From Posidonia oceanica (taxonomy: Eukaryota > Streptophyta > Magnoliopsida > Alismatales > Posidoniaceae), in the NCBI GenBank assembly GCA_037176725.1, contig JAZBRS010000026.1, forward strand, positions 148,625,501 to 148,689,500: DNA of 64,000 bases. The letters run 5' to 3'. Position 1 is the first letter of the stretch. Every line of letters starts with the position of its first letter. Made by a program: the position numbers and the translations under genes. Shown piece by piece: positions 45,957 through 56,797 of the stretch. The notes beneath the pieces were generated by a model that had not been told where the DNA came from, searched no databases, and saw nothing but the letters and a program-made list of their open reading frames with translations.

Positions 45957-47974
45957 ATGGAACACACTGGCACGTCTTCCGTCTCTACCTCCATGGAGCA
46001 AGCGGGCACAGGTCCAAAGGGGTTCTTCCCCAATGCCTCAACCTCACAAGCAGAACGGCAAGGAACCCCTGGTTTCGAACAAGCAACTGTCTGAATCACC
46101 ACTACAACTCATTCCCTACACCAACCTACACGCATGCCATACCAAACCCTACCATGAACTTCTCTACCCGAGGTCCATTCCCACAATACCACGCAACACC
46201 CACCTACCCTTTCATCCATCCAACCCCACCATATACAACTCACTACTTATCACAACCTCCTGATAACACCCAATACTACCCTACTCCACCCCAATCATCG
46301 CTCTTCCATCCACAACAACCTCCTGTCAACACACAATACTACCATACTCTACCCCAATCATCATTCTTTCCCCCACAACATAACCCATCACTACCACCGT
46401 TCCAACAGACACACGGGCACCCATGCCAAGGGCAACATGTCGCACCAGGGGCGGACCTCAAGAGGATGATCGCTAAAGCACTGGCAGAGGTTGGAGTCAC
46501 ATCAAAAGCGCCAATCGGCTATGACACCTCCAAGTTCCCACACTTCACCCTTCCCTTGGGGTTTAAAATGCCGAAAATGAGGAGGTATAACAGAATAGAG
46601 GATCCCAGGAATCACCTAGCTGCCTTCACCATGGATACTCTGCCATACCATTATGATGTTGGGCTCATTGCATATCTCTTCTTCAAGACGCTTGAGGGAG
46701 AAGCCTTAAAGTGGTTTGACACCCTTACAACTTACGATCTCCAAGATTTCAGGATAGTGGAAGAAAAATTCCTGAATCAATACAGTCATCGGGTGCCACA
46801 CAAACCCACTGTAGGCGACCTCACTGCTGAGAAGATGAGACCCAGTGAAGACTTCGTCACCTTCGCCAGTAGATGGAGGGATATGGCCGCTCAGTCAGAG
46901 TGCTATATACCTGAAGGCCAAGCCGTGGAGATCATAGCAAGAAACACCACGGGAGCACTCAGGGCTGGACTGTTGATAGGTGACTTCCACACCTATCTGC
47001 AGTTGTACAAGCGGGCTGCGAAGGTTACGCGCAACAGAAAAGAGCTGCCATTCCTGGAGCTCGAGGGAAAGAACTGAAAGAAGACTGCAGGATATACAAT
47101 AGAAGGTGTCACCGGAAGCATGGCATAGCTATCCACTCAGTAGAATTAAAGGGGATGGAAGGGACAACATTTCCAGCAGCCTCAATTCCAACAAGCAGAA
47201 CCACAGGGGCAGCCACTTCCGCAATTCCAACCCCAGCGCCACAATTTCCCTATGAATGCCCAATAGGGGCAGACAAACAATCAGTACAGGGCACCACCAC
47301 AAGGGCAGAGGAGCTATCACAATGTTCCTCCACCACAAGCACTCAGAGGGCCAAGAAGGCAGAGCTACCCACCACTTCCAGATGCAATCCTAGACATCTT
47401 CAGGATGCTAGTCGAAAGTGGAGACTTGCAGCTCCCAGTGCCAAAGCCAAATGCTCCCAACACGAACATGTCCAAGTACTGTGCATATCATCAGAAAAAT
47501 GGACATATCCTCGAGGAATGCTTCGTGTTGAAGGATAAGATATATGACCTGAATGATAAAGGGGAAATAATGTGGTCAGCCCTCAGAGACAGGCTAAAAG
47601 AGGTTAAGACAGGACAGCACAAGCTACAAATACACCAGAATCCTTTGCCCAATCATCCAGTGGCATACCTAGAGGCAAAGGGCAGTCCACTAGAGGCTAA
47701 GTCCATGACCATACACCTGCTAGAGTCGGATCTAGAGCCGGTCTCATCTGTCGCAGAAAGAGAGGAGCCAGAAATATGCTCTGAACAGGGGTCCATAGAA
47801 TGGAAATCCCCGATGGAAGTAACACAATGCAGAGAAGATGAGGCGAATAACCTGGCACTCCTCAAACGCTTCAACTTCCTCCCAGGAGAAGGACAACCAC
47901 ATGAGCTGAGCAACGAGGCAGATCCCTTTATACTGTCTCGAGAAATCATTACGGATTCAAGCAGAGGAACATAG
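45957..47974 (+). pseudogene. Element H gag
   Basis: Translation would start at ATG 45957 (MEHTGTSSVSTSMEQAG). A shift around 46100 leads to the frame starting MNFSTRGPFPQYHAT, a Pro/Gln/Tyr-rich region. The gag core lies at about 46450-47070, with GYDTSKFPHFTLPLGFKMPKM, GEALKWFDTL and RPSEDFVTFASRWRDMAAQ. The C-terminal part has CAYHQKNGHILEECFVLKDKI, a zinc-finger-like C-x2-H-x4-GH-x4-C arrangement, near 47480. Stops at 47075 (TGA), about 47126, 47141 and 47147 break the middle. Gag is the particle protein. Confidence 0.88.
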
Positions 47975-48500
47975 TCATCAGAGACTCAGAATTACCCGCT
48001 CCAGAGGAACGCCTCCGTCCCTTGATTATCACTATGGATGTTAATGGTTACCTCCTCCCTGGCATACTTGTAGACACAGGGGATAGTTAGAGTGCATGCT
48101 CGCTAAATACACTTAACTACCTGGACGTCGAAGAAGAAGAAATCACCAAGCAAAAATTCTTCTACAAGGGCTTTGACAACAGTCAGACCGAGGCGATAGG
48201 GACGGTTCAGCTAGCAATCACTATTGGCCCCCTCACCAGCATTACTGATGTGGTGGTGATGGAGCATGAATTGGCAGAACCATTAATCCTGGGAAGATCC
48301 TGGTTGGCAGATATAAGTGCTGTCACATCCTCGACACATCAGCTCTTAAAGTTCAAGTTCCAAGGGGAAGTGATCACCATCAAAGCAGATCATGAGATAG
48401 ACCTGACAATGATCTGGAGGCCCTATTTAAATGAATTTCACATGGGATGTTCACCACCAGACGGCACATGTGGCTGGATAGATGACTGGGATGATGTGGC
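47975..48500 (+). pseudogene. Element H aspartic protease, truncated by LTR I
   Basis: In another frame than gag it encodes RPLIITMDVNGYLLPGILVD, then the active site D-T-G-D-S followed by TAG (48088), and LILGRSWLADISAVTSST close to the end. The last residues belonging to H are DDWDDVAV; beyond this the sequence is LTR. It processes Gag-Pol in an active element. Confidence 0.85.
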
Positions 48501-48620
48501 TGTAGTAATCCTGAATTTCTGATCATCCATGCACGATGCCAAAGCTCGCGTGCACCGATCAAAATAGGCTCACTATATGCGGCAAGATCTGAGGGAAGAA
48601 ACTTGACTCAGAAATGCTGG
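48501..48620 (-). repeat. LTR fragment I (3' end of an LTR of the element C family)
   Basis: TGTAGTAATCCTGAATTTCTG matches the C LTR end almost base for base over 120 bases, then the LTR of D begins. The rest of I should lie beyond the far end of D. Flanking GTGGC (48496-48500) is the candidate target duplication. Confidence 0.85.
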
Positions 48621-51600
48621 TGTAGCGATCCCGGTGTTCGGATCGTCCATGCACGATGCCAAAGCTCGCGTGCACCGATCGGAATCAGGCTCACTATAAG
48701 CGGCTATGTCCGAGAAGGAAGACCTAACTCGAAAACATTTAAAAGAGGGAAAAAGAGAAAGAAAAGAAGAAGATAAGACAAAATCGGAGTCGCCACCAAG
48801 TCTATTAAATCGGAAGACGAGGAAAACCGGGGAAATGCGTGAATAATCGCGCAAAACCAAGCAAAAGATGCAATGCAAGGCAATGCAAAAGAAATGAGAT
48901 GCAAATGAATGCAAATGATGTGACTCGTGCCTAGGATAAGGGCAATATGGTCATTGCGGGCCAAGAGAGGGTAAGGACTCCTGTTACGCACGGGGAAGGT
49001 GTTAGGCACCCCCGACACGCCCGAGAATCGGTCTTTCTAGGCTTACGCTCGCATATGCAGGGAAATGCAGACTTTGAATGCCTAAGTGCCGATGAATGCC
49101 TGTCTAAATGCTCAAAGGTGTGCTCTAAGTGACGAAAGACAATGCAAGAAGGTAAACGTGCAATCTAAGCGCTCAGCAACGCTGTCTGTGTTCCGAACCG
49201 GGCGAAACCTGGCTCGTGAGAACTCCGGACAGTAAGCATCACTACCCTATATGCAAATGCGGGCGATAAAACAAAACAGCGAGAAAACCATGCAATGCAA
49301 TCGACATGCGAGGGAAAACGGCGTAAAACAGTGCGAGGAACGAAACAAGTATGCAAAAAGATGCAAAAACAGGGTTGACATGCAAAACGATGCAAGGAAC
49401 GGAACAAGGACGCAAAACGGAGCGAGAAAGCTAAAGGGCACGCAAAACGGTGCAAGACAAAGAAGCGGCGCGCAAAACGGGGCGAGAAAACTAAAGGGCA
49501 CGCAAAACGGTGCAAGACAAAGAAGCGACGCGCAAAAGGGAGTGAGAAAACTTGAGAACACGCAAAACGGGGCGAGAAAACTAAAGGGCACGCAAAACGG
49601 TGCAAGACAAAGAAGCGACGTGCAAAACGGAGTGAGAAAACTTGAAGACACGCAAAACGGGGCGAGAAAACTAAAGGGCACGCAAAACGGTGCAAAACAA
49701 AGAGGCGGCGCGCAAAACGGGGCGAGAAAACTTGAAAGCACGCAAAACGAGGCAAGAAAACTAAAGGGCACGCAAAACGGTGCAAATGGCATGCAAATGA
49801 ATGCAGTGCAGGGGTTCAGGAAGATATAGCTGGAGATCCGAGAGTCTGATCGGAGATTTGTTTGGTCCATGCTGAAGAGCGCTTCGCTGCGGTCGCCTGG
49901 GCAGCTTACTTGAGGAGATCCAACGGTCGGATTGAAAGATATCGCAACTTCGGAGCAGAGGGGCCGGAACAGATGAGAAGAACAGATCTAGGTGCTCAGG
50001 GGGTCCTAGGGGTGTGCTGAAGGTCCTCCCAAGTGAAGGGGAGTTGAAAGTGTCTAGTGTATGCGAAGGGGAGCTAAAATGCAAGATTAAATGAATGCAG
50101 AATGCATGCAAAGCAAGAAAAGACAACGAAAAGCAATTCGGAAAGAACAGGGATTCAAAAGCATTTTTGAAGAAAGAGAGGTGCTAAAATGCAAATTTTC
50201 CAGAAAACAGGGGTTCTGGGGAGTCCGAGAATGCAAGTGGAAGGTCTACATGCAATTTTGCAAGCATGGGAGTTAAAATGCAACTTAGGGGCAAAACGGT
50301 CTTTTTACATGGTTTTTGAAAGATGCAAGGCTCTATGTGTGATTTTCAAATCATGCAGGGGTCAAAAATGCAATTTCATATGGAAAACATGCTCTGAAAA
50401 ATAGATTACAGGACTGCAGTGTGATTTTTAAAAAGATCAGGGTCAAAAATGCAATGCAATAAGCTAAAAATGCATGCAAGAGTTACTGTCCATTTAAAAT
50501 GGACCTAAGTGCAAATATGCAAAGCCAGAAGGTAAACAAATGCAATGCAATATGCAAAATGAGAAAATAAAACCTAGGTTGCTACAGTGCATGGACCTAT
50601 ATGCAAAAACAGAAATATGCAGGGACTTGAAATGCAATGCAGTATGGCAAAATACATGCAATTAAAAAGACTGATTTAAAACAGGACCTAAGTGCAATAA
50701 TGGAAAGCAGAGGGACTAAAGCATAATATTTTATAACTGAAACGCATAGTAAATGGACTGAAAAGCAAATACTGAAAAACATAAATAAAAACAGCAATTT
50801 AGTATGGTATTTAATTAAAAACTAAGCGAAATAAATGAACAGTGGACTAAAACGCAAAAATGTAAGAACTTAAGGCATAAATGCAATATTTACATCTAAA
50901 CTATATCAACTGAAAAATAATGGAACAGTGTTTTGCCGGCGGTCGACGAACACTGTAGCAGTGCGCCGGCAGTGCCCGTGACCGCCGACAGGGGCGGTTG
51001 GGGAAGCGCAGACCGGCGGGGCTTGGTGCCGGCGTCCGTGCGGAGCCCTGGGCAGCGCCGGAGCGGCGTTCCAGTGGCTGGAGCGCCCGGAAGACATGCG
51101 GCCGGCGCCGGAGAAGACAGGAAGGCCGGCGGGACGCGGACGGCGCTGGAAGTCTGGAACCTTGCTTCTGGTTGGCGGAAAAGCAGCGGGGGAGGAAGAG
51201 GGAGCGGAGGAGGTGAGGAGTTACCTGTCTTCGTGTCTGGTGCGTGCTCCCGACCTCAGCAGAGTCGGAGCTGGCCGGCGACGCTCGTCTGGTCGCAGCG
51301 GTGGTCGTCGTGCGCTCGCGGTGGCTGGGATCTTCTCAGGGCGATCTTCTGGAGCTCCCTGAATGATCAAGCGGAAGTTCTGCAGCTCGGGTGAAGAATC
51401 GGATTTTTTGGGTCCTCAGGTTGCTGCCGGAGATGGGGAGCCTTGTCTGCTGCTCGTCCGGTGGGATGGAGCCCTCCGGGAGGAAGCTGGGGGTCTGGAG
51501 AGTGAGGCTGGATGCTTGGAATGGGTTTCTGGAGAGTATGGAGGAGGTTTGAGAGTCGGGTCAATTTCGGGTCTGAGGGAGACTTAGGTGTTTGTTGTGC

Positions 51601-53881
51601 TGTTCTTGGTCTGTGGTGGGTGGCTAGGCTGAAGGCGGAGTGGTTTGGGGAGGTAGTGATTCAGGGAGTAACTGGGAAGAGTTTGGGGTGGATTGGAGGT
51701 CTATAGTGTCGGGAATTTTAGAAGGGCTGGGAGTTGTGTTCCGGTTGGGTTTCAGGTCGACTCCGGCGAAATGTGGGCTGTGTTCGGTGTAGAAAGGAGG
51801 GGAAGAGTTGCAGGGGGGCTCGGGTGAGATTGGGGAGTGAATTTCGAGTCGTTCTGGAGGGGCTTCAGCCTCTGGTTTGCCGTGGAAAGAAGAGCGGAAG
51901 GTCGGGTGTTCTGGGTCGGTTTCAGAGGAAGAATGGGTCACTCTCTCGCTCGGGATTGCACTCTGGAACTCTCGTTTCTCTTCCGGGATGTTCTCCTCCT
52001 TTTCTCCTCTCTATTCCCTCCTCAAATCAGCTCTGAATTCCCCTCCCTTCTGCCATTGATCCGACGACTCCTCTTCTTGCTTTTGCAGGTCTGCCGGCAT
52101 TGAATGCCGCGGCGTGGCGATGGCAGGAAGCACGGACGGAGTGCGGCACGTGCCTGGCTTGAGCAGGAGGTGGCAGACCGGCAGGATGGCAAGCGGCTTG
52201 CAGAGGCTACAGGTACTGTAGCGGCACTGTGCGGACGGAGGGAAGGAAGAAGAAGGACTGTGGATGCGGGCCGGGCTGAAAATTTGAAAAAAAAAGGAAG
52301 AAAAAGGCAAACGGGCTGATGAGCCCAGTAAGGAAGGAAAGAAAAGATAAAAGGAAGAAAGAAAGAAAGATGGAAAGAAAAAATAGGAAAAAATAAGATA
52401 AAAATAAATAAAAATATTGGATGACTTGGGTTGTAGGTTAGATGTTTAACTGGATTTTTTAATGGCTGTTTTTAGGTTAATTAGTGTGTTTTAGGCTTGA
52501 TTAGGGCTTTAGGGTTTTATTTTGTTTTTAATTTGTTTTCCACTTGATTAAGTGTTGGTTAGATTCTTTTAAATTGTTTTTAAAATTGTGTTTTCTTGTT
52601 AAGTATTTTAGGATGTTAATTAGGATTTTTAGGATTTATTTTCGTATTAATTAGAGTGGGTTTGGGCTTTTTAGTTCTAGTCTTTTACGTTTTTCTTCTT
52701 TAAGTCTTTTGAGCTATGTTTTTGTTTTTTATTTGTTAATTCTTCTTGATATTTTTTAGTTGGGTTTTTTCCTGGTTTGATTAAGTGTTCTTAAGTCTTT
52801 CAACTGTATTTTCTTTTTCCTTTTTAGTTAAGTTTTATGTTGTTTTCTTTCTTATGTTTATTAGGTTAGGTCTTTTACCTCCTTTAATTACTTGTTTCAT
52901 TGTTTGATTTTTAATTCTTCTTTTTAGGGTTTTTTTTTTAATTCTTTTAGTGGGGTTTTTATCTTGGGTAGGTCCTGATTTTATTTCAGTTTTTTACTTG
53001 ATTTTACAGTATTTTCTTTTAGTTTGTTTTGCATTTTTTAGTTTGCATGCTTGGTTTTCTTTTTAGCTCGATTTAGTTAAGTTTGGGTTTTTAATTATTT
53101 GTTTAATGTTTTTTAGTTGCTTTTCTTGGAATCCTGATTTGTTTCTTTTATGTTTTGGGGTTTTACAGATTTTTAAGGATTTTTATGGTTTTTTGCAAAA
53201 GAGAGAAGAAGGAAAAGGAAAAGAAGAAGAAAGGGGGAAAAAGGAAAATAAAAGGGGAAAGGGATAGGTTTGAGGGAAAAGATTTTTAAAATTCAGGGAA
53301 AATGCTAAAAATAAAATAAAAATAGGAATAAGATAGAGAAGGGATAGGAGTACAAAGGGGGCCCACAGCCAGGCCAGAAAAAGGGCGAGAAGGGGATGAA
53401 AAGAGAGGCGATAATCAGGAGAGAGAGAGGAGAGAGAAAACGATAATCCCGGAGAGAGAAAACGATAATCCAGGCAAAAGTGGGTCTTAGAGGTCTCGGA
53501 AAGGGGGGAAACTTGGCGGGTGTGGGGTCTAGGATTTCTAGTTCTGGTCCTGGAGTTTTAGTTTGGTTTTGAGGAGGTTTTGGAGGGGTTTTGAGGAGTA
53601 GAAAAAGGGTATTTTTGCCTAAGTTTCCTAGGGTTTTTGGGAGGGGTCTGGTCTGAGATTTTGCAGGCTTTTTGGTGGGTTTGCTAAGTCATCAAGGGTG
53701 AGTTTTCCTATGGATTTTGGTTGGTTTTCGGGTTTGGGAAAGGGGGGTAATCCTAGGTGGAGTTTGGGCTTGTTTTTGAAGGGAAAGAAGGAGAGGAAGG
53801 TGTGGATTTGGGTCTAGGTTCGGGTCCAGCAGCCACCGGAAGGTTCCAATCGATCTAGCCTGTCAAAATGGGGTGTCAACA
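48621..53881 (-). repeat. 3' LTR of element D
   Basis: On the minus strand it begins TGTTGACACCCCATTTTGAC (53881) and ends GGGATCGCTACA (48621), TG...CA. It shares the end block with the C LTR (CCATGCACGATGCCAAAGCT near 48647; CGGAGTCGCCACC at 48785). It includes a 30-bp minisatellite (49380-49790), a GC-rich stretch at 50930-51500 and a T-rich stretch at 52430-53200. Frames of 60-150 codons in the GC-rich part have no recognisable domain. Confidence 0.9.
49380..49790 (-). repeat. 30-bp minisatellite in LTR of element D
   Basis: Units of the type CGCAAAACGGGGCGAGAAAA plus ten more bases alternate with a related TGCAAGACAAAGAAGCG version. About 13 units are seen. It produces long open frames on both strands that are not genes. 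Confidence 0.9.
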
Positions 53882-53967
53882 GATGCCCCTCCCTGAGCGA
53901 GGTCGAGCGAAGCGAGGTCGAGCGAAGCGAGGCCGCTGCTCAGGGTTGACGGGACACCCCATTTGAC
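53861..53967 (-). other. PPT and bracketing inverted repeat (element D)
   Basis: TGTCAAAATGGGGTGTC (53861-53877, inside the LTR) is mirrored by GACACCCCATTTGAC (53953-53967). CCCTGAGC (53891-53898) is mirrored by GCTCAGGG (53938-53945). The polypurine tract (minus strand CTCAGGGAGGGGCATC) lies between. The loop holds a duplicated GAGGTCGAGCGAAGC. Confidence 0.85.
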
Positions 53968-54352
53968 CGGCGAGAGCAGAGGGTTGCTATCGGCGTGAGC
54001 CACTTATTCGGTGGATGCGCCGAACATCGTGGATCGTTGCCGCAGTGCAAAGTGCAGGTGCAAATGGATGAGATGCAATGTATGCGATGCATGCTAATGC
54101 GGATGCAATGCAAAAGTTAGTGCTAGAGTTAGTACCGATGGGGGGACCGAAGCGACGCGGGTGACGCTGGCGATGCTGACGACGCTGAAGAGGGACGTTG
54201 CGGTGCACCGCGGAGCTTGACGGGAGGTCCAGACCTGCCACGAAAAGAAGGATAGCCAAAGCCACAAAGGCGTGATGGGAGAGGTGGGCCTTTTCCCGGA
54301 CGCAGAAGGATGCGGGGCTCCGTCGTTTGGGGACGGAGTCGCGCGGGAAGGT
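53968..54352 (-). other. Element D region between PPT hairpin and array 1, no gene seen
   Basis: The sequence is GC-rich with AATGC/GATGC runs near 54055-54115 and a hairpin-like GGGGCTCCGTCGTTTGGGGACGGAGTC-type motif near 54315-54335, similar to the units of A and C. The minus-strand frame at 53987-54265 is not supported. Confidence 0.5.
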
Positions 54353-55420
54353 GATAAGTTGTCGGACTTATCGACCGGATGAGTTTCGGATCATCAGCCG
54401 AGGGCGATAGTTTAGGTTATCAGCCTGGCGATAGTTTACGGTCCTATCAACCGGAAGGCGCAGTTGTGAGTGATAGTTACTGGATATCAGCCGTATAACA
54501 TGGTTGCCATAGATAGTTTAGGATATCAGCCTAGATAGTTTAGGATATCAGCCTGGATAGATAGTTTACAGTCCTATCAACTGGAAAGGGCAAACCATGA
54601 GAGATAGTTACTGGATATCAGCCGTATAACGCAAGTGCCGGATAGTTTAGGATATCAGCCTGGATAGATAGTTTAGGATATCAGCCTAGATAGTTTAGGT
54701 TATCAGCCTAGATAGATAGTTTAGGTTATCAGCCTGGCGGCATTGCGAGGGACAGTTACTGGATGTCAGCCGTATAATGCAATTGCGATGGATAGTTTAG
54801 GATATCAGCCTAGATCGATAGTTTAGGTTATCAGCCTAGATCGATAGTTTAGGATATCAGCCTAGATAGTTTAGGATATCAGCCTAGATAGATAGTTTAG
54901 GTTATCAGCCTAGAAAGAGCAATTGCAAGGGATAGTTACTGGATATCAGCCGTATAACGTAATTGCCATAGATAGTTTAGGATATCAGCCTAAATTGATA
55001 GTTTAGGTTATCAGCCTAGATCGATAGTTTAGGATATCAGCCTAGATAGATAGTTTAGGTTATCAGCCTGGAAAGGGCAATTACGAGGGACAGTTACTGG
55101 ATGTCAGCCGTATAACGCAGATGCCGGATAGTTTAGGATATCAGCCTGGATAGATAGTTTAGGATATCAGCCTAGATAGTTTAGGATATCAGCCTAGATA
55201 GATAGTTTAGGTTATCAGCCTGGCGGCATTGCGAGGGACAGTTACTGGATGTCAGCCGTATAACACAACTGCGGGCCAACCATGGATCGGCCAGAAGATA
55301 GATAGTTTAGGAATATCAGCCTGAGAATAGATAGTTTAGAATATCAGCCTGGGAATAGATAGTTTAGGAATATCAGCCTGGGAGTGCTTGATTGTTGATA
55401 GTTTAGGATATCAGCCTAAG
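54353..55420 (-). repeat. Tandem array 1 of element D
   Basis: About 40 units built on GATAGTTTAGGATATCAGCC are seen, with variants ending CCTATCAACCGG and ATATCAGCCGTATAAC. Some are small inverted repeats (GATAAG...CTTATC, GATAG...CTATC). It occupies the place of the A and C hairpin arrays but has an unrelated sequence. Confidence 0.9.
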
Positions 55421-55509
55421 GGTGCTTGATTGATGAATGATCGAGTGATGAGTGATTGGTTGATGAGTGATTGAATGCTGAGTGATTGATTGATGAGTGC
55501 TTGATTGCT

Positions 55510-56225
55510 TGATAAGAGGGGATGAGATCATGATGAGAAGCTAAGCTAAAGAGGGGGATGAGATCATGATGAGAAATTAGGCTAAAGAGGGGGATGAGAT
55601 CATGATGAGGAGCTAAGCTAAAGAGGGGGATGAGATCATGATGAGAAGCTAAGCTAAAGAGGGGGATGAGATCATGATGAGAAGCTAAGCTAAAGAGGGG
55701 GATGAGATCATGATGAGAAATTAAACTAAAGAGGGGGATGAGATCATGATGAGAAATTAAACTAAAGAGGGGGATGAGATCATGATGAGAAATTAAGCTA
55801 AAGAAGGGGATGAGATCATGATGAGAAATTAAGCTAAAGAGGGGGATGAGATCATGATGAGAAATTAAACTAAAGAGGGGGATGAGATCATAATGAGAAC
55901 TAATGCTAAAGAAGGGAGATGAGGTCATGATGAGAAATTAAACTAAAGAGGGGGATGAGATCATGATGAGAAGTTAAACTAAAGAGGGGGATGAGATCAT
56001 GATGAGAAATTGAGCTAAAGAGGGGGATGAGATCATGATGAGAAATTGAGCTAAAGAGGGGGATGAGATCATGATGAGAAATTAAACTAAAGAGGGGGAT
56101 GAGATCATGATGAGAAATTAAGCTAAAGAGGGGGATGAGATCATGATGAGAAATTAAACTAAAGAGGGGGATGAGATCATGATGAGAACTAATGCTAAAG
56201 AAGGGGGATGAGGTCATGATGAGAG
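55510..56225 (-). repeat. Tandem array 2 of element D, 36-bp unit
   Basis: Roughly 19 units of AAAGAGGGGGATGAGATCAT plus 16 further bases are seen. The unit is 12 codons long, so the minus strand gives an open frame of HHDLIPLFSLIS repeats, which I regard as a by-product. Each unit contains the palindrome ATCATGAT. Confidence 0.93.
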
Positions 56226-56390
56226 CTTGATTGAAAAAGGTGATAAGATATCGGACTTATCGGCCGGCAAAGAGGAGATGAGATAATGATGAGATTGATT
56301 GATTGGGCAAGGTGATAAGATATCGGACTTATCGGCCGGCAAAGAGGGAATGAGATAAGGGTGAGATACCGCGGGGCGTCTGAAAAGATG
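56226..56390 (-). other. Element D array edge with two GATAAG hairpins
   Basis: The sequence GATAAGATATCGGACTTATC is present twice (about 56242 and 56313), each followed by GGCCGGCAAAGAG. No gene is present. Confidence 0.7.
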
Positions 56391-56417
56391 CCCCTGGTAT
56401 CAGGATGATACCAGGGG
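56391..56417 (-). other. Conserved hairpin after PMD-like gene (element D)
   Basis: CCCCTGGTATCA (56391-56402) and TGATACCAGGGG (56406-56417) form a perfect 12-bp stem with a 3-nt loop. This is the best-preserved of the three homologous hairpins. Confidence 0.85.
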
Positions 56418-56797
56418 TTGGTCGAAGCATCCCCGGTATCGAGAAAAGCGAAGGGTGGACAAAACTGACGTGTTTGTCAGACGAGTAGTTTGGGATACCA
56501 GCCCAAAGGAGACTCAGCCGGGGATGTCCGGTGGCAGGTCGGACGGCGCGGGTTCGCAGAGGTCCTGGAGCCTGGGTCGTTTGTTGAGGACTTTCCTGCG
56601 TTATGTGAGCAATCAGTCGGGCCAAGGGGCCTCCGGATGTGAGCGACGAGGAGCATGGAATGCATGATCAGCTTTGAAATGTGAACAGCCAGCGCAAAAC
56701 AGTTTGCATTGATAGAATTGTCGGTTACATGCCCGTGGCGGGCCAAAAAGTACAGCACAATTTGAAAGGAAGACAGAATGACAGCTGCATGATGGCT
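56418..56797 (-). other. Element D region after PMD-like gene, no gene seen
   Basis: The 380-base 3' flank of the PMD-like gene shares the CAAAACTGACGTGTTTGTCA-like block with A and C near the hairpin. No supported frame is present. Confidence 0.5.

Larger units (their letters stand above)
43049..48500 (+). mobile_element. Element H: Ty3/gypsy retrotransposon, 5' part
   Basis: The LTR start TGTAGATATCCCATTTTCGC at 43049 breaks the RNase H of G. A TATA box, leader, gag and protease follow on the plus strand. At 48500 the protease is cut by LTR I. RT and the remainder lie outside the window. It is unlike A, C and D at the protein level but also resembles the Tat group. Confidence 0.85.

Noticed and set aside
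49165..49870. Minus-strand repeat proteins of about 206 codons
   Set aside because: They are translations of the 30-bp minisatellite.
50933..52103. GC-rich frames in the D LTR as a captured host gene
   Set aside because: No recognisable domain and several frames overlap; GC-rich islands occur at similar places in other LTRs of the window.
54353..56225. CRISPR-like array
   Set aside because: Units are contiguous or differ by decay with no unique spacers of constant length, and the context is a plant retrotransposon.
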